This document shows positions 1 to 7,155 of a stretch of DNA of 64,000 nt, piece by piece. A program made the position numbers and the translations under genes. The stretch is taken from NCBI GenBank assembly GCA_965242575.1, contig OZ251461.1, forward strand, positions 3,038,001 to 3,102,000, given 5' to 3'. The notes under the pieces were generated by a model that was not told where the DNA came from, searched no databases, and saw only the letters and a program-made list of their open reading frames with translations. Position 1 is the first letter of the stretch. Each line of letters opens with the position of its first letter. The stretch is from JANQOH01 sp965242575 (GTDB lineage Bacteria; Pseudomonadota; Alphaproteobacteria; UBA7887).

Positions 1-689
1 CCGACCGCGACTTCGCCCTCGAAGCCCTCGCCGCCGCCGCCATCGCCTCCGGCCACCTGTCGCGCCTCGCCGAGGAGCTGGTGGTGTGGTCGAGCGCCGG
101 ATTCCGCCTCGTCGCGCTGTCGGAGGCGTTCACCACCGGGTCGTCGATCATGCCGCAGAAGCGCAACCCCGACGCCGCCGAACTGGTGCGCGCCAAGACC
201 GGGCGGGTGGCCGGCGCCCTCGTCGCGCTGCTGACCGCCATGAAGGGCCTCCCGCTCGCCTACTCCAAGGACATGCAGGAGGACAAGGAGCCGGTGTTCG
301 ACGCGCTCGACACGCTGGGCCTGTGCGTCCGCGCGATGACCGGCATGGTCCGCGACATGACGGTCGACGCGGCGCGCATGGGCGCGCTCGCCGGCGCCGG
401 ACACGCCACCGCCACCGACCTCGCCGACTGGCTGGTGCGCGAACTGGGCATGCCGTTCCGCGAGGCGCACCGCGTCACCGGCCGCGTCGTCCGCCGCGCC
501 GAGCGCGCCGGAGCGGCGCTCGCGGACCTGCCGGAGGCCGAATTCCGCGCCGAGGAGCCGCGCATTACGGCGGACGCCATCGCCGCGCTCACGGTGGAGC
601 GCGCCATCGCCGGCCGCGCCAGCGCCGGCGGAACGGCGCCGGTCCGGGTGCGCGAAGCCATCGCCCGGGCGCGGGAGCGCTACCTGTGA
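1..689 (+). CDS. argH: Argininosuccinate lyase, C-terminal part (partial at window edge)
   Basis: Cytosolic enzyme of the last arginine step: argininosuccinate to arginine and fumarate, acting as a homotetramer. The gene enters from the left edge and codons are read from base 3, so about 229 C-terminal residues are present, roughly half of the usual 460. The superfamily signature GSSIMPQKRNPD lies at bases 138-173 and carries the mobile serine loop of the active site. The helical C-terminal domain follows (SKDMQEDKEPVFD, then the FREAHRVTGRVV segment) and looks intact. The stop TGA overlaps the GTG start of the next gene as GTGA, so the two are probably translated together. The order argH, small lipoprotein, lysA, TIGR02302 is a familiar alphaproteobacterial arrangement. 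Identification is secure; only the N-terminus is unseen. Confidence 0.97.
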   Translation, partial: DRDFALEALAAAAIASGHLSRLAEELVVWSSAGFRLVALSEAFTTGSSIMPQKRNPDAAELVRAKTGRVAGALVALLTAMKGLPLAYSKDMQEDKEPVFDALDTLGLCVRAMTGMVRDMTVDAARMGALAGAGHATATDLADWLVRELGMPFREAHRVTGRVVRRAERAGAALADLPEAEFRAEEPRITADAIAALTVERAIAGRASAGGTAPVRVREAIARARERYL

Positions 690-856
690 CGGCGGCGGTG
701 GCGCGGCCCCTCACGCGGCGCGCGCTGGCGCGGCTGGCGCTCGCCCTGCCGGCCGCTTGCGCCCTCGCCGCCTGCGGGCGCAAGGGGCCGCCGGCGCCGC
801 CCGGCCCCCCGCCCGGCGAGGAGGACGCGCCGGCCGATCCGGCCGGGGAGTCCTGA
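686..856 (+). CDS. lptM: Small LptM/YifL-type lipoprotein
   Basis: A 56-residue protein with GTG start inside the argH stop (GTGA). It has an Arg-rich n-region, a short hydrophobic helix and a lipobox ending at Cys30 (LAAC), followed directly by GRKGPP. The CGRKGPPxxP sequence just after the lipid-attached cysteine is the mark of the LptM (formerly YifL) family, which in enterobacteria associates with the LPS translocon LptD and helps its disulfide maturation. The rest is a Pro/Asp-rich tail with no fold expected. Size and position between argH and lysA match the family in other Alphaproteobacteria. The role is inferred from the family; the sequence itself shows only a lipoprotein of this type. 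Confidence 0.85.
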   Translation: MTAAVARPLTRRALARLALALPAACALAACGRKGPPAPPGPPPGEEDAPADPAGES

Positions 857-857
857 C

Positions 858-2174
858 GTGGACCGTTACGTGGACCGTTTCGCCTATGTCGGCGGGCGCC
901 TGATGGCGGAGGAAGTCGCGCTCGCCGACATCGCCGCCGACATCGGCACGCCGTTCTACTGCTATTCGACGGCGGCGCTGGAGGACCGCTACCGCGCGTT
1001 CGCCGATGCGTTTGCGGGTTGGGACGCCGGCCGGGGCGCGCTGATCGCCTATTCGGTGAAGGCCAACCCCAACCAGGCGGTCATCGCCACCCTGGCGCGG
1101 CTCGGCGCCGGCGCCGACGTAGTGAGCGAGGGGGAGGTCCGCCGCGCCCTCGCCGCCGGCGTGGCGCCCGGGGACGTCGTGTTCTCCGGCGTCGGCAAGA
1201 CCCGGGCCGAGATCGCCTTCGCCCTGTCGCGCGGCGTCGTCCAGCTGAACGTCGAATCCGAACCCGAACTCGAACTGGTGTCGGAGGTCGCGGCGGCGCG
1301 GGGCGCGGTCGCGCGCGTCGCGCTGCGCGTCAACCCGGACGTCGACGCCGGCTCGCACGACAAGATCTCCACCGGGCGGCGCGGCGACAAATTCGGCGTC
1401 GGGATCGCCCGCGCCCGCGCCCTCTACCGCCGCGCGGCGACGCTGCCGGGGGTGGAGGCCGACGGCGTCGCCATGCATATCGGCTCGCAGATCGTCGACC
1501 TGGCGCCGTTCCGTCGCGCCTTCGCCCGGGCGGCGGAGCTGGCGCGCCGGCTGCGCGCCGACGGGCATCGCATCTCCCGCCTCGATCTCGGCGGCGGGCT
1601 GGGCGTCCGCTACGGCGCGGAGGCGCCGCCATCGCCCGCCGCCTACGCCGCGCTGGCCGCCGAACTCGCCGGCGGGCTCGGCTGCCGCCTCATCCTCGAG
1701 CCGGGCCGCGCCATCGCCGCCGACGCCGGGATACTCGTCGCCGCCGTCCTGTACGACAAGCGCGAGGACGGGCACCGCTTCGCCGTCGTCGACGCGGCGA
1801 TGAACGACCTGCTCCGTCCGGCGCTCTACGGCGCCGAACACCGCGTCGCGCCGGTGGCGGAGCCGGCCCCGGACGCGCCGCTCTCCGCCGCCGACGCGGT
1901 GGGGCCGGTCTGCGAATCGGGCGACCGCTTGGCGGCCGGCGCGGCGCTGCCGCCGCTCGCCCCCGGCGACCTGGTGGCGTTCCTCTCCGCCGGGGCCTAT
2001 GGGGCGGCGATGGCCTCGACCTACAACAGCCGGCTGCTCGTCCCCGAAGTGCTCGTGCGAGGCGCGCGCTACGCAGCGGTGCGCCCGCGCATGAACTACG
2101 ACACGCTGATCGGACGCGACCGCCTGCCGGACTGGCTGCGGGCGGACGGGCCCCGGCTGGCGGCGACGGCGTGA
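858..2174 (+). CDS. lysA: Diaminopimelate decarboxylase
   Basis: PLP-dependent decarboxylation of meso-diaminopimelate to lysine, the last lysine step, cytosolic, fold-type III. The 438 residues match the family length. The PLP lysine is Lys68 in AYSVKANPNQ; the HIGSQI motif (near residue 211), the glycine loop GGGLG, EPGRAIA and the dimer-contributed CESGD are all present. The GTG start lies one base after the lptM stop and agrees with the N-terminal homology (a short extension, then TPFYCYSTAALE). The stop overlaps the next start as GTGA. Nothing is missing among the catalytic residues. Confidence 0.97.
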   Translation: MDRYVDRFAYVGGRLMAEEVALADIAADIGTPFYCYSTAALEDRYRAFADAFAGWDAGRGALIAYSVKANPNQAVIATLARLGAGADVVSEGEVRRALAAGVAPGDVVFSGVGKTRAEIAFALSRGVVQLNVESEPELELVSEVAAARGAVARVALRVNPDVDAGSHDKISTGRRGDKFGVGIARARALYRRAATLPGVEADGVAMHIGSQIVDLAPFRRAFARAAELARRLRADGHRISRLDLGGGLGVRYGAEAPPSPAAYAALAAELAGGLGCRLILEPGRAIAADAGILVAAVLYDKREDGHRFAVVDAAMNDLLRPALYGAEHRVAPVAEPAPDAPLSAADAVGPVCESGDRLAAGAALPPLAPGDLVAFLSAGAYGAAMASTYNSRLLVPEVLVRGARYAAVRPRMNYDTLIGRDRLPDWLRADGPRLAATA

Positions 2175-4606
2175 CCGGGCGCGGCCGGACCCCGGCGCCG
2201 GACCGCCGGCGGCTCGAGCGGCAAATCCGCCTGAGCCGCCTGGCCCTGCTGTGGGAGCGGCTGTGGCCGGCGCTGCGCTGGACGATGGCGACCCTCGGCG
2301 CGTTCGCCGTCGCCTCGCTGCTCGGCCTGTGGGAGGCCGCGCCGCTGTGGCTGCACGCGGCGCTCCTCGCAGGCTTCGCCGCCGCGCTGGCGGCGGCGTT
2401 GTGGAGCGCGCGCGGCGCCGCGCGCCCGCCGGAGCGGGCGGCGGCGGTCCGCCGCCTGGAGCGCGAGAGCGGCCTGCCGCACCGCCCGCTATCGGCGCAG
2501 TTCGATTCGCCGGCGGGGGCGGCCGGCGCCGCGCGCGATGCGTTGTGGCGCGCCCATCGCGACCGCGCGGCGCGGCTGCTCGGGCGGCTGCGGGTAGGGT
2601 GGCCGCGCGCCTCCCTCGCCGCGCACGACCCGTGGGCGCTGCGCGGCCTGCTGGCGCTTGCGGCGGCGGTGTCGCTGGCCTTCGCCGGCGACCGCGCGGG
2701 CCAGCGTTTCGCCGCCGCCTTCGCGTTCGACAAACCCGGCGCGGAGGCGCCGCCGGGGCGGCTCACCGCGTGGGTCGATCCGCCCGAGCACACCGGGCTG
2801 GCGCCGATCTTCCTCACCCCGCCCGGCGGCGTGGCGCCCGGCGCGCCGGCGCCCGAGGGCGCGCACGACGTAATCGCGGGGAGCGTCCTGCATGCGCGCG
2901 TCCTCGGCGGCGCCGCGGCGCCGATGCTGGCCACGGGCGCGGCGGAGCAAAACTTCGCGGCCGCCGGCGAGAACAACTACGCGCTGCGCCGCGCGCTCGA
3001 TTCGGACGTGCAGGCGCGGGTGGTCCAGGACGGGCGCGCGCTCGGCGCGTGGCGATTCTCCGTCGCTCCCGACGCGCCGCCGGAGGCGGAGCTGGCCGGG
3101 CCGCCGGAATCCACCCGGCGCGGCGTGCTCCGCCTGGGATACCGGGCGGCGGACGATTTCGGCCTCGACGAGATCTCGGTGCATATCCGCCGCGACGGCG
3201 GCGGCGACGCATGGCCCATCGACTTCTCGCTGCCGCTGCCGGGCCTCGCGCCCACCGAGGCGGAGGAGTGGAGCTACCGCGACCTGACCGCGCACCCCTG
3301 GGCGGGGCTGGACGCGGTCCTCGAGCTGACGGCGGTGGACAACGCCGGCCAGCGCGGCCGCGCCGAGCCGCTGGCGTTCGCGTTGCCGGAGCGGCCGTTC
3401 GCGCATCCGGTGGCGGTCGAGATCGTCGCCCGCCGCCGCGCGCTGGCGCTGGACGCCGGGGCCGCCGCCGAGGTCGCCGAGGCGCTGGCCGCGCTGCTGG
3501 CGGAGCCGGAGGCGTTCGCCGGCGACGCGGTGGCGTTTCTCGGCCTCGCGGCGGCGCGGACGCGGCTGGAGCACACCGCCAGGCGCCTCGACCGCCGCTC
3601 AGTCATCGACCTGTTGTGGGACGTGGCGCTGCGCATCGAGGACGGCGCGCTGTCGCTCGCCGAACGCGCGCTGCGCGAGGCGCAGGAGGACCTGCGCGAG
3701 GCGCTGCGCGAGGGCGCGGCGCCCGAGGAGCTCGCCGGGCTCATGGATCGCCTCCAGGAGGCCCTCGACGAATATCTCGACCGCCTGGCGGAGTCCGGGC
3801 GCGAGGCGGAGGAGCTGGACGACGGCGAGACGGCGGCGCTCGACCCGGACAGCCTCCGGCGCGGGCGCGACGACCTGCAACGGATGATCCAGGACGCCCG
3901 CGACCTGGCGGAGACCGGCGCGCGCGACGCGGCGCAGCAGCTGCTCCAGCGGTTGCAGGAGCTGCTGGAGAACATGGAGCCGGCGCGGCCGGAGCGGAAC
4001 CCGCAAACCGCCGGCGGCGATCCGATGCGCGAGCTGCGGGAGATCATGGAGGACCAGCAGGAGCTGCTGGAGGAGACGTGGCGCCGCGCCGCCCGGCAGG
4101 AGGGGGAGAACGAGCGCCTGACCGAGGCCGGCGAGCCGACCGCCGCCGAGCGGCAGGAGGCGCTGCGCCGCGCGCTCGGCGAGTTCATGCGCCGCCTCGG
4201 CGAGGCCGGCGGCGACATCCCCGAGCCCTTGGGGCGCGCGGAGCGCCGCATGCGCGACGCCGGCGAGGAGCTGGCGCGCGAGCGTCCCGACCGCGCCGCC
4301 GACGCCCAGGCGCGCGCGCTCGGCGAGTTGCAGCGGGGCGCCGAGATGGCGATGAACGAGATGCTGGCCGGCCGCTCCGGCCAGCGTCCGGGCCGGGACG
4401 GCGCGCGCCGCGACGAGGTCCGCGACCCCTTCGGCCGCCTGCCCCCCGGCGAGGGCGGCGACCCCGGCGGCTTCGTCGAGGTCCCGACCCGCTCGGCGGT
4501 CCAGCGCAGCCGCGAGATTCGCGACGAGTTGCGCCGCCGCGCCGGCGAACGCTCCCGCGCCCGCGTCGATCTCGACTACATAGACCGCCTGCTCGACATG
4601 TATTGA
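2171..4606 (+). CDS. TIGR02302/DUF4175 family membrane protein
   Basis: An 811-residue protein starting with GTG in the lysA stop. Residues about 35-85 form two hydrophobic segments (TMATLGAFAVASLLG and HAALLAGFAAALAAAL) and a third lies near residue 160, so the N-terminus is anchored in the inner membrane. A beta-rich middle follows (PPEHTGLAPIFL, an Ig-like segment around residue 310). From about residue 480 the chain is charged, Glu/Arg-rich and helical, with long coiled-coil stretches. It ends DYIDRLLDMY, the usual terminus of this family. TIGR02302 proteins are nearly confined to Alphaproteobacteria and commonly sit next to lysA; their function is unknown. No catalytic motif was seen. 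Identification of the family is good, function is open. Confidence 0.85.
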   Translation: MTGRGRTPAPDRRRLERQIRLSRLALLWERLWPALRWTMATLGAFAVASLLGLWEAAPLWLHAALLAGFAAALAAALWSARGAARPPERAAAVRRLERESGLPHRPLSAQFDSPAGAAGAARDALWRAHRDRAARLLGRLRVGWPRASLAAHDPWALRGLLALAAAVSLAFAGDRAGQRFAAAFAFDKPGAEAPPGRLTAWVDPPEHTGLAPIFLTPPGGVAPGAPAPEGAHDVIAGSVLHARVLGGAAAPMLATGAAEQNFAAAGENNYALRRALDSDVQARVVQDGRALGAWRFSVAPDAPPEAELAGPPESTRRGVLRLGYRAADDFGLDEISVHIRRDGGGDAWPIDFSLPLPGLAPTEAEEWSYRDLTAHPWAGLDAVLELTAVDNAGQRGRAEPLAFALPERPFAHPVAVEIVARRRALALDAGAAAEVAEALAALLAEPEAFAGDAVAFLGLAAARTRLEHTARRLDRRSVIDLLWDVALRIEDGALSLAERALREAQEDLREALREGAAPEELAGLMDRLQEALDEYLDRLAESGREAEELDDGETAALDPDSLRRGRDDLQRMIQDARDLAETGARDAAQQLLQRLQELLENMEPARPERNPQTAGGDPMRELREIMEDQQELLEETWRRAARQEGENERLTEAGEPTAAERQEALRRALGEFMRRLGEAGGDIPEPLGRAERRMRDAGEELARERPDRAADAQARALGELQRGAEMAMNEMLAGRSGQRPGRDGARRDEVRDPFGRLPPGEGGDPGGFVEVPTRSAVQRSREIRDELRRRAGERSRARVDLDYIDRLLDMY

Positions 4607-4751
4607 GCGGGAGGCGGGCGGCGCGGCGCTGTTCGACGCGCCGCTCCACAACCCCGCCTTCGCCGACTCGCCGCTCGCCGCGCCGGCGGTCCTCGACGCC
4701 GCGAGCTTCTTGCGGCTGGAGCGGACGGGCGCAGCGCGCTCCCGGGAGGAT

Positions 4752-4804
4752 TAACCCGGATTTCCCATGCGACGTCCTCGGGGCGGTTCGGGGAATCCGG
4801 GTTA
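4752..4804. repeat. Imperfect inverted repeat between convergent genes
   Basis: Arms AACCCGGATTTCCC (4753-4766) and GGGAATCCGGGTT (4791-4803) are complementary apart from one base in the A-run and are separated by 24 bases. The element sits where TIGR02302 and mutY converge, and the mutY stop codon lies within the right arm. It could act as a transcription end for both strands or be a small dispersed repeat. There is no T-run on either side. Confidence 0.55.
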
Positions 4805-5851
4805 GATCCCGCCGGAGAACAGGTCCGCGCGGCGCGCGTGGGCGACGACCTTCCGCATCAGCGTCGGCAGCCCGTCCGTCTCGACCGCGTCCGGGGCGAG
4901 CCACAGGCCGCCGGGCGCCGGATCCCGCGCCCGGCCCGCCCGCACCCGCAGCTCGAGGCGGAAATGGGTGAACCCATGCGTTACCGCCCCAGGCAGGTCG
5001 CGCAATTCGCGGACCGCCACCGGCGGCTCCGCGCGCGGCGGCGGCGCCTCGGTCCATTCCGTGGTGGGCAGCCCCAGGGTTCCGCCGAGCAGGCCCGACG
5101 GGGGCCGGCGGGCGAACAGCACCGCCCCGTCGCCGCGCGCGATCCAGAAGGCGGTCCCGCGGCGCAGCGGACGCTCCCGCCGCGGCGCCCGGCGCGGCAG
5201 GCCGGCGGCGACTCCCAGCGCCCGCCCGCGGCACCGCGCCCGCCACGGGCAGGCGGCGCAGTTCGGGCGGCGCGGCGCGCACACCGTGGCGCCGAGGTCC
5301 ATCGCCGCCTGCGCATAGTCGCCCGGGCGCGCCCGGGGCGTGAGCGCGGCGGCGTGCGCGCGCAGCTCGGCGCGGGCGGCGGGAAGCGGAGTCTCGACGG
5401 CGTGAAGGCGGGCCATGACCCGCTCGACGTTCGCGTCGACGACCGTGGCGGGCCGGTCGAAGGCGATGGCCGAGATCGCCGCCGCGGTGTAGGGGCCGAT
5501 CCCCGGCAGGGCGCGCAGCGCGTCCTCATCGGCGGGGAAGCGCCCGCCATGCTCCGCCGCGACGATCCGGGCGCAGGCGAGCAGGTTGCGCGCGCGGGCG
5601 TAGTAGCCGAGCCCGGCCCAGGCGCGCATCGCCGCGTCCGGGTCGGCCGCCGCCAGCGCCTCGACCGTCGGCCACGCGGCGAGGAAGCGCGAGAAGTAGC
5701 CCTTCACCGCCGCGACCGTCGTCTGTTGCAGCATCGTCTCGCTGAGCCACACGGCGTAGGGGTCGGCGCGCGCGCCCGGCGGCGCGCGCCACGGCAGGTC
5801 GCGGCGGCGGCGGTCGTACCACGCCAGAAGTTCGCGCGCGGCCTGGGGCAT
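4802..5851 (-). CDS. mutY: Adenine DNA glycosylase MutY
   Basis: Base-excision repair enzyme that removes adenine mispaired with 8-oxoguanine. The 349-residue form starting at 5851 (MPQAARELLAWYD) is chosen because homology begins there; the open frame upstream runs into the divergent gene. The catalytic Glu38 lies in SETMLQQT, the helix-hairpin-helix in LPGIGPYTA, and the catalytic Asp139 in VVDANVERV. The iron-sulfur loop has Cys191, 198, 201 and 207 in the standard C-x6-C-x2-C-x5-C spacing. A C-terminal NUDIX-like domain that recognises 8-oxoG follows (LLGGTLGLPTTEW, THGFTHFRLEL). It is divergent from the DciA-like gene with a 58-base gap that must hold both promoters. The mutM gene at 27.8 kb completes the same repair pathway. 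Confidence 0.96.
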   Translation of the reverse strand: MPQAARELLAWYDRRRRDLPWRAPPGARADPYAVWLSETMLQQTTVAAVKGYFSRFLAAWPTVEALAAADPDAAMRAWAGLGYYARARNLLACARIVAAEHGGRFPADEDALRALPGIGPYTAAAISAIAFDRPATVVDANVERVMARLHAVETPLPAARAELRAHAAALTPRARPGDYAQAAMDLGATVCAPRRPNCAACPWRARCRGRALGVAAGLPRRAPRRERPLRRGTAFWIARGDGAVLFARRPPSGLLGGTLGLPTTEWTEAPPPRAEPPVAVRELRDLPGAVTHGFTHFRLELRVRAGRARDPAPGGLWLAPDAVETDGLPTLMRKVVAHARRADLFSGGI

Positions 5852-5909
5852 CGCCTTGCGAATCGGGGTTAGTATCGCCCGGTCGAACGCTCGCCGGGGC
5901 CCGCACCAT

Positions 5910-6413
5910 ATGACTCCAAGTGACGCGACTCCACGAGGTAAGCGCGGCGGGGCGCGGCGCATCGGCGGCCTCGCCGCCGCCGCCGGGCGGCGCGCCTTCG
6001 TGCGGCGCGGGTTCCGCGAGGCGCTCGTCCTCTCCGAGTGGGACGCGATCGTGGGCGCGGAGTTCGCGGCGCGCTGCGCGCCGGAATCGCTGCGCCGGGG
6101 CGTCCTGACCCTGCGGACCGACGGCGCGACGGCGCTCCTCCTGCGGCATGTGGAGCCGCAATTGCGCGAGCGCATCGCGGCGTATTTCGGCCATTCGGCG
6201 GTCTCGCGCTTCGCCTACCGCCACGACCCGCCGCCGCCCCGGCCCGCCGCGCCCGAGCCGCCGCCCCGCGCGCCCGAGCCGCCGCGCGAGGCGGCGGCGG
6301 CGCTCGCCGCGATCGACGACGCGGCGCTGCGCGGCGCGCTGGCGGCGCTCGGCCGGCGCGTCGCCGGCGCGAACCGCGCCCGCTTGCGCCGCCGCGCCGC
6401 CGGGCCTATCTAG
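5910..6413 (+). CDS. DciA-like protein (DUF721)
   Basis: A 167-residue protein of the DUF721 family. The N-terminal half (residues about 20-95) carries the family fold: a helical start, then VLSEWDAIVGAEFAARCAP and LTLRTDGATALLLRHVEP. Members with this domain, DciA, load the replicative helicase DnaB in bacteria lacking DnaC; that role here is from the family. The second half is Pro/Ala/Arg-rich and probably disordered. ATG 5910 is preferred over an in-frame start at 5856, which would run into the divergent mutY start region. The order mutY, DUF721, thioredoxin-fold protein, smc is a recurrent alphaproteobacterial arrangement. Confidence 0.8.
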   Translation: MTPSDATPRGKRGGARRIGGLAAAAGRRAFVRRGFREALVLSEWDAIVGAEFAARCAPESLRRGVLTLRTDGATALLLRHVEPQLRERIAAYFGHSAVSRFAYRHDPPPPRPAAPEPPPRAPEPPREAAAALAAIDDAALRGALAALGRRVAGANRARLRRRAAGPI

Positions 6414-6444
6414 GCCGCCCGCCTCCGGAACGAGGACGCCCCCC

Positions 6445-6489
6445 ATGACGATTCGGCCCCTGTCGATTCGGCCCATGACGATTCGCGCC
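6445..6489 (+). repeat. Three 15-bp tandem repeats at the dsbA-like start
   Basis: The units ATGACGATTCGGCCC, CTGTCGATTCGGCCC and ATGACGATTCGCGCC follow one another in frame and encode MTIRP, LSIRP and MTIRA. The first and third bring an ATG each (6445, 6475), so the gene has two equivalent starts. Addition or loss of units keeps the frame and changes only the positively charged n-region of the signal peptide. Confidence 0.85.
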
Positions 6490-7131
6490 GCGGGCTTTCT
6501 CGCCGCCCTCGCCGCCGGCGCCGCGTTCGCCGAGGACGAGGCCCCCATCGACGCCTCCGCCAAGACCCTGGGCGACCCGGCCGCGCCCGTCACCCTCGTC
6601 GAATTCGCGTCGATGAGCTGCCCGCATTGCGCGAACTTCCACACCGAGCGGCTGCCGCGCATCAAGGAGGCGTTCATCGACACCGGCAAGGTCAAGCTCG
6701 AGTTCCGCGACTTCCCGCTCAATGCGGCGGCGGTGTTCGGCGGCGCGCTCGCCCATTGCGCCGGCCCCGACCGCTATTTCGCGTGGCTCGACGCCATCTT
6801 CGCCGCGCAGCGCGACTGGGCGGGCGCCGGGTTCGCCATGGCCGGCGGGGAGTGGGGCGCCTTCCTCGACGGCGGCTGCCCGCGCGGCGACTGGCCGGAG
6901 ATCTGGGAGAAGCTCGCCGATCTCGGCAAGCGGGGCGGCATGTCCGAACGCCGGGTGGGCCGCTGCCTGTGCGACCGGGACTTGCAGAACGCGCTGCTGC
7001 AATCGCGCGCCGATGCGGTAGCGGCGTGGGACGTGGAGTCCACGCCGAGTTTCGTGCTCGACGGCGAGCTGCTGGATGGGCCGCCCACCGACCGCGAGCT
7101 GGAGCGCGCCATCGCCGCGCATGGCGGGTAG
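6445..7131 (+). CDS. DsbA-family thiol:disulfide oxidoreductase, exported
   Basis: A 228-residue periplasmic protein of the DsbA/thioredoxin-fold family that would form or handle disulfides in exported proteins. A signal peptide (hydrophobic core GFLAALAAGAAFA, cleavage near residue 29) is preceded by a repetitive n-region. The active site is Cys59-Pro-His-Cys62 in ASMSCPHCANFHTE, the helical insertion has a further Cys pair (CLC), and the cis-proline loop is VESTPSFVLDG. The start may be ATG 6445 or ATG 6475; the second leaves a more usual signal peptide. A related protein commonly sits beside smc in this class. A DsbA/DsbG-like function is likely, but oxidase versus isomerase cannot be told from sequence. 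Confidence 0.88.
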   Translation: MTIRPLSIRPMTIRAAGFLAALAAGAAFAEDEAPIDASAKTLGDPAAPVTLVEFASMSCPHCANFHTERLPRIKEAFIDTGKVKLEFRDFPLNAAAVFGGALAHCAGPDRYFAWLDAIFAAQRDWAGAGFAMAGGEWGAFLDGGCPRGDWPEIWEKLADLGKRGGMSERRVGRCLCDRDLQNALLQSRADAVAAWDVESTPSFVLDGELLDGPPTDRELERAIAAHGG

Positions 7132-7155
7132 GAGTCCGGCCGCGGGCCGCGCGCG

